Below, in pieces: positions 62,440 to 64,000 of a DNA stretch of 64,000 bases; the stretch's first letter is position 1, and every line of letters begins with the position of its first letter. A program made the position numbers and the translations under genes. This stretch comes from Mesorhizobium sp. M2E.F.Ca.ET.219.01.1.1. Lineage in GTDB: Bacteria; Pseudomonadota; Alphaproteobacteria; Rhizobiales; Rhizobiaceae. The notes below the pieces were generated by a model. That model searched no databases. It worked only from the letters and a program-made list of their open reading frames with translations, and was not told where the DNA came from. The stretch is taken from NCBI RefSeq assembly GCF_004016445.2, contig NZ_SADT02000001.1:477630-541629 (forward strand), written 5' to 3'.

Positions 62440-63183
62440 ATGAGCGAGCGTTTTTGTGACCGTCCGCTGGGAAAAGTCAACGGATTGGAGTGGCCGGTGT
62501 CGGAAGATCTGAAGAATTGGCAGCCGCGCCCACGGCCGGAACGCAAGGCGATCGATGGACGCACAGTCAGGCTCGAGCCGCTGAGCGCGGCAAAGCACGG
62601 TGACGGCCTCTACGAGGCCTCGTCGGTTTCGGATGTCGGCGGACGTTTCGCCTGGCTGCCCGACTACCCGCCGGAGACCCGCGCCGCCTTCCAGCCGTGG
62701 CTCGACAAGGCGGAAGCGAGCGAGGATCCGCTGTTCTTTACCGTCATCGACAAGGCCAGCGGCAAGATCGCCGGGCGCCAGACGCTGATGCGTATCGACG
62801 CCGCCAACGGCGTCGGGGAAATCGGCAACATCTATTGGGGTCCGCTGATCTCGCGCAAGCCGGCGGCCACCGAGGCGCAGTTCCTGTTTGCGAAATATCT
62901 TTTCGACGATCTCGGCTACCGCCGCTACGAATGGAAATGCAACAACCGCAACGAGCCCTCGAAGCGCGCCGCCGAGCGCTTCGGTTTCAAGTTCGAAGGC
63001 ATCTTCCGCCAGCATCTTGTGGTGAAGGGTGAAAACCGCGATACGGCGTGGTATTCGATCATCGACAAGGAATGGCCGGCCTTGCGCAAAGCCTATGAGG
63101 GCTGGCTCGACCCGGCGAATTTCGATGGCGAAGGCGTCCAGAAGCGGCGGCTGGAGGATTTCCGCTCCGACTTTGGCGCGTAA
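62440..63183 (+). CDS. GNAT-family N-acetyltransferase
   Basis: 247 aa from MSERFCDRPLGKVNG, divergent from the aminotransferase with 25 bases between the starts. It resembles the RimJ/RimL-like acetyltransferase_3 group: VRLEPLSAAKHGDGLY, FTVIDKASGKIAGRQTLMRID, IYWGPLISRKPAATEAQFLF and NEPSKRAAERFGFKFEGIF. Substrate unknown. Confidence 0.87.
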   Translation: MSERFCDRPLGKVNGLEWPVSEDLKNWQPRPRPERKAIDGRTVRLEPLSAAKHGDGLYEASSVSDVGGRFAWLPDYPPETRAAFQPWLDKAEASEDPLFFTVIDKASGKIAGRQTLMRIDAANGVGEIGNIYWGPLISRKPAATEAQFLFAKYLFDDLGYRRYEWKCNNRNEPSKRAAERFGFKFEGIFRQHLVVKGENRDTAWYSIIDKEWPALRKAYEGWLDPANFDGEGVQKRRLEDFRSDFGA

Positions 63184-63195
63184 AGGAGTTCCGCG

Positions 63196-64000
63196 ATGGC
63201 GCATGACCACGGTTCGCATGGGCACAACCATAGCGCCGGCCATGTGCATGGCTCGACCGACAAGAAACGGGTGCTGACGGCCACTTGCCTGACGGCCGGC
63301 TTCATGGTCGCCGAGGCCCTCGGCGGCTGGCTCACCGGATCGCTGGCGCTTGTCGCCGATGCCGGCCACATGCTGGCCGACGCCATCGCGCTCGGCCTTG
63401 CCTGGTATGCCTTCCATCTCGCCGGACGCCCGGCAACGGGCCGTCTGACCTATGGCTTCGGCCGGGTGAAGACGCTGGTCGCCTACACCAACGGCATCGC
63501 CATTTTCGTCATCGCGCTGTGGATCGTCTACGAAGCCTGGGGACGGCTGATGCACCCGGCGCCCGTGCTCGGCGGGCCGATGCTGGTCGTGGCGGTGGCA
63601 GGCCTGCTGGTCAATATCGCCTCCTTCTTCGTGCTGCATGGCGGCGACCGAGAGAGCCTCAACATGCGCGGCGCCATCCTGCATGTGCTGGGCGACCTGC
63701 TGGGCTCGGCCGCGGCCATTATCGCCGCCATCATCATCCTGGCGACGGGCTGGACTCCGATCGATCCAATCCTGTCGGTGCTGGTGTCGCTGCTGATCCT
63801 TTCGACGGCATGGTCGCTGATGCGCGAGGCCGCGCATGTGCTGCTCGAAGGCGTGCCGGCGAGCCTCGATCGCGACCTGATCGCCAAGGACATCGAAGGC
63901 GCGGTCAAGGGCGTGCGCGAGGTGCACCACATGCATGTCTGGTCGCTCGACGGGACCTCCAACATGGCGACGTTGCATGCCTGCCTGAACGACGGCGTGG
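63196..64000 (+). CDS. CDF-family divalent metal exporter (C-terminus beyond window)
   Basis: ATG at 63196, GGAG upstream. The N-terminus is His-rich (MAHDHGSHGHNHSAGHVHG). Several transmembrane helices follow, with SLALVADAGHMLADAIALG carrying the HxxxD metal site of the family and ILHVLGDLLGSAAAIIAAI the second. The cytosolic domain has VREVHHMHVWSLDG. Probably exports Zn, Co or Ni; 268 residues are visible, so most of the gene. Confidence 0.92.
   Translation, partial: MAHDHGSHGHNHSAGHVHGSTDKKRVLTATCLTAGFMVAEALGGWLTGSLALVADAGHMLADAIALGLAWYAFHLAGRPATGRLTYGFGRVKTLVAYTNGIAIFVIALWIVYEAWGRLMHPAPVLGGPMLVVAVAGLLVNIASFFVLHGGDRESLNMRGAILHVLGDLLGSAAAIIAAIIILATGWTPIDPILSVLVSLLILSTAWSLMREAAHVLLEGVPASLDRDLIAKDIEGAVKGVREVHHMHVWSLDGTSNMATLHACLNDGV

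Noticed and set aside
62263..63978. 571-codon minus-strand frame opposite the GNAT and CDF genes
   Set aside because: His/Gln/Arg-rich shadow crossing two genuine genes.
1..64000. CRISPR array
   Set aside because: No run of regularly spaced 25-40 bp direct repeats is seen; the CARF-type protein is therefore not part of a local CRISPR system.

Overview
The window looks like the chromosome of a GC-rich alphaproteobacterium of the order Hyphomicrobiales, most likely Mesorhizobium or a close relative. The clues are an Omp10-type lipoprotein known from Brucella and rhizobia, homospermidine synthase, a DUF882 protein, and a nested palindromic intergenic repeat of the kind common in Mesorhizobium. 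This assignment is inference from gene families; no rRNA is present.

The two flanks are ordinary chromosome. On the left (1-13.08 kb) are a 5'-nucleotidase (cut by the window edge), an Omp10-like lipoprotein, hss, a DUF3445 haem protein, overlapping pabB/pabC, a membrane-anchored helix-hairpin-helix protein, oligoendopeptidase F, a response-regulator-type sigma-54 activator, a DUF882 secreted protein and a tRNA-Gln(TTG) gene. On the right (55.6-64 kb) are an AraC regulator divergent from a dehydrogenase, KDPG aldolase, trhO, a DUF533 protein, a second dehydrogenase, an aminotransferase, a GNAT acetyltransferase and a CDF metal exporter (cut by the window edge).

Between them sits a 42.4-kb integrative element in the 3' half of tRNA-Gln. 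A 47-bp direct repeat (13110-13156 and 55536-55582) marks its ends, and both ends carry paired GTCCAA boxes that look like integrase arm sites. The right 7 kb is a compact mobility/replication core read leftward: tyrosine recombinase, a coupled 204-aa gene, a small HTH protein, a 208-aa gene, a PrimPol-helicase, two small proteins and a terminase-small-subunit-like HTH protein. It resembles phage-satellite or small plasmid-like islands.

The rest is cargo that reads as a defence island. (a) On the minus strand, 24.3-13.6 kb: an SNF2 helicase with a DUF3883 tail, an ASCH protein, a DUF1156 DNA methyltransferase and a DUF499 ATPase, a restriction/modification-like cluster. (b) At 26.9-24.5 kb: three genes overlapping by ATGA, a 105-aa unknown, a small HTH protein and an HNH-SF2 helicase-double zinc ribbon fusion, behind a consensus -24/-12 sigma-54 promoter. 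(c) Divergent from it, 27.0-35.3 kb: a CARF-AAA+-Fis activator of the RtcR type, a 1897-aa coiled-coil/AAA+ protein and a 342-aa protein ending in an Rx4H HEPN-like motif. (d) A UDG-fold protein, a lone methyltransferase and a helicase-IV-like enzyme with an inserted nuclease-like domain. (e) A three-gene unit of exported papain-like protease, OmpA-domain protein and propeller-caspase fusion. Broken fragments at 36.2-37.8 kb and beside the left end show repeated turnover of cargo.

The most promising new system is (b)+(c): a ligand-sensing CARF sigma-54 activator facing a sigma-54 promoter that drives an HNH-helicase operon. This would be an inducible rather than constitutive defence module. 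The protease/OmpA/caspase trio is second.
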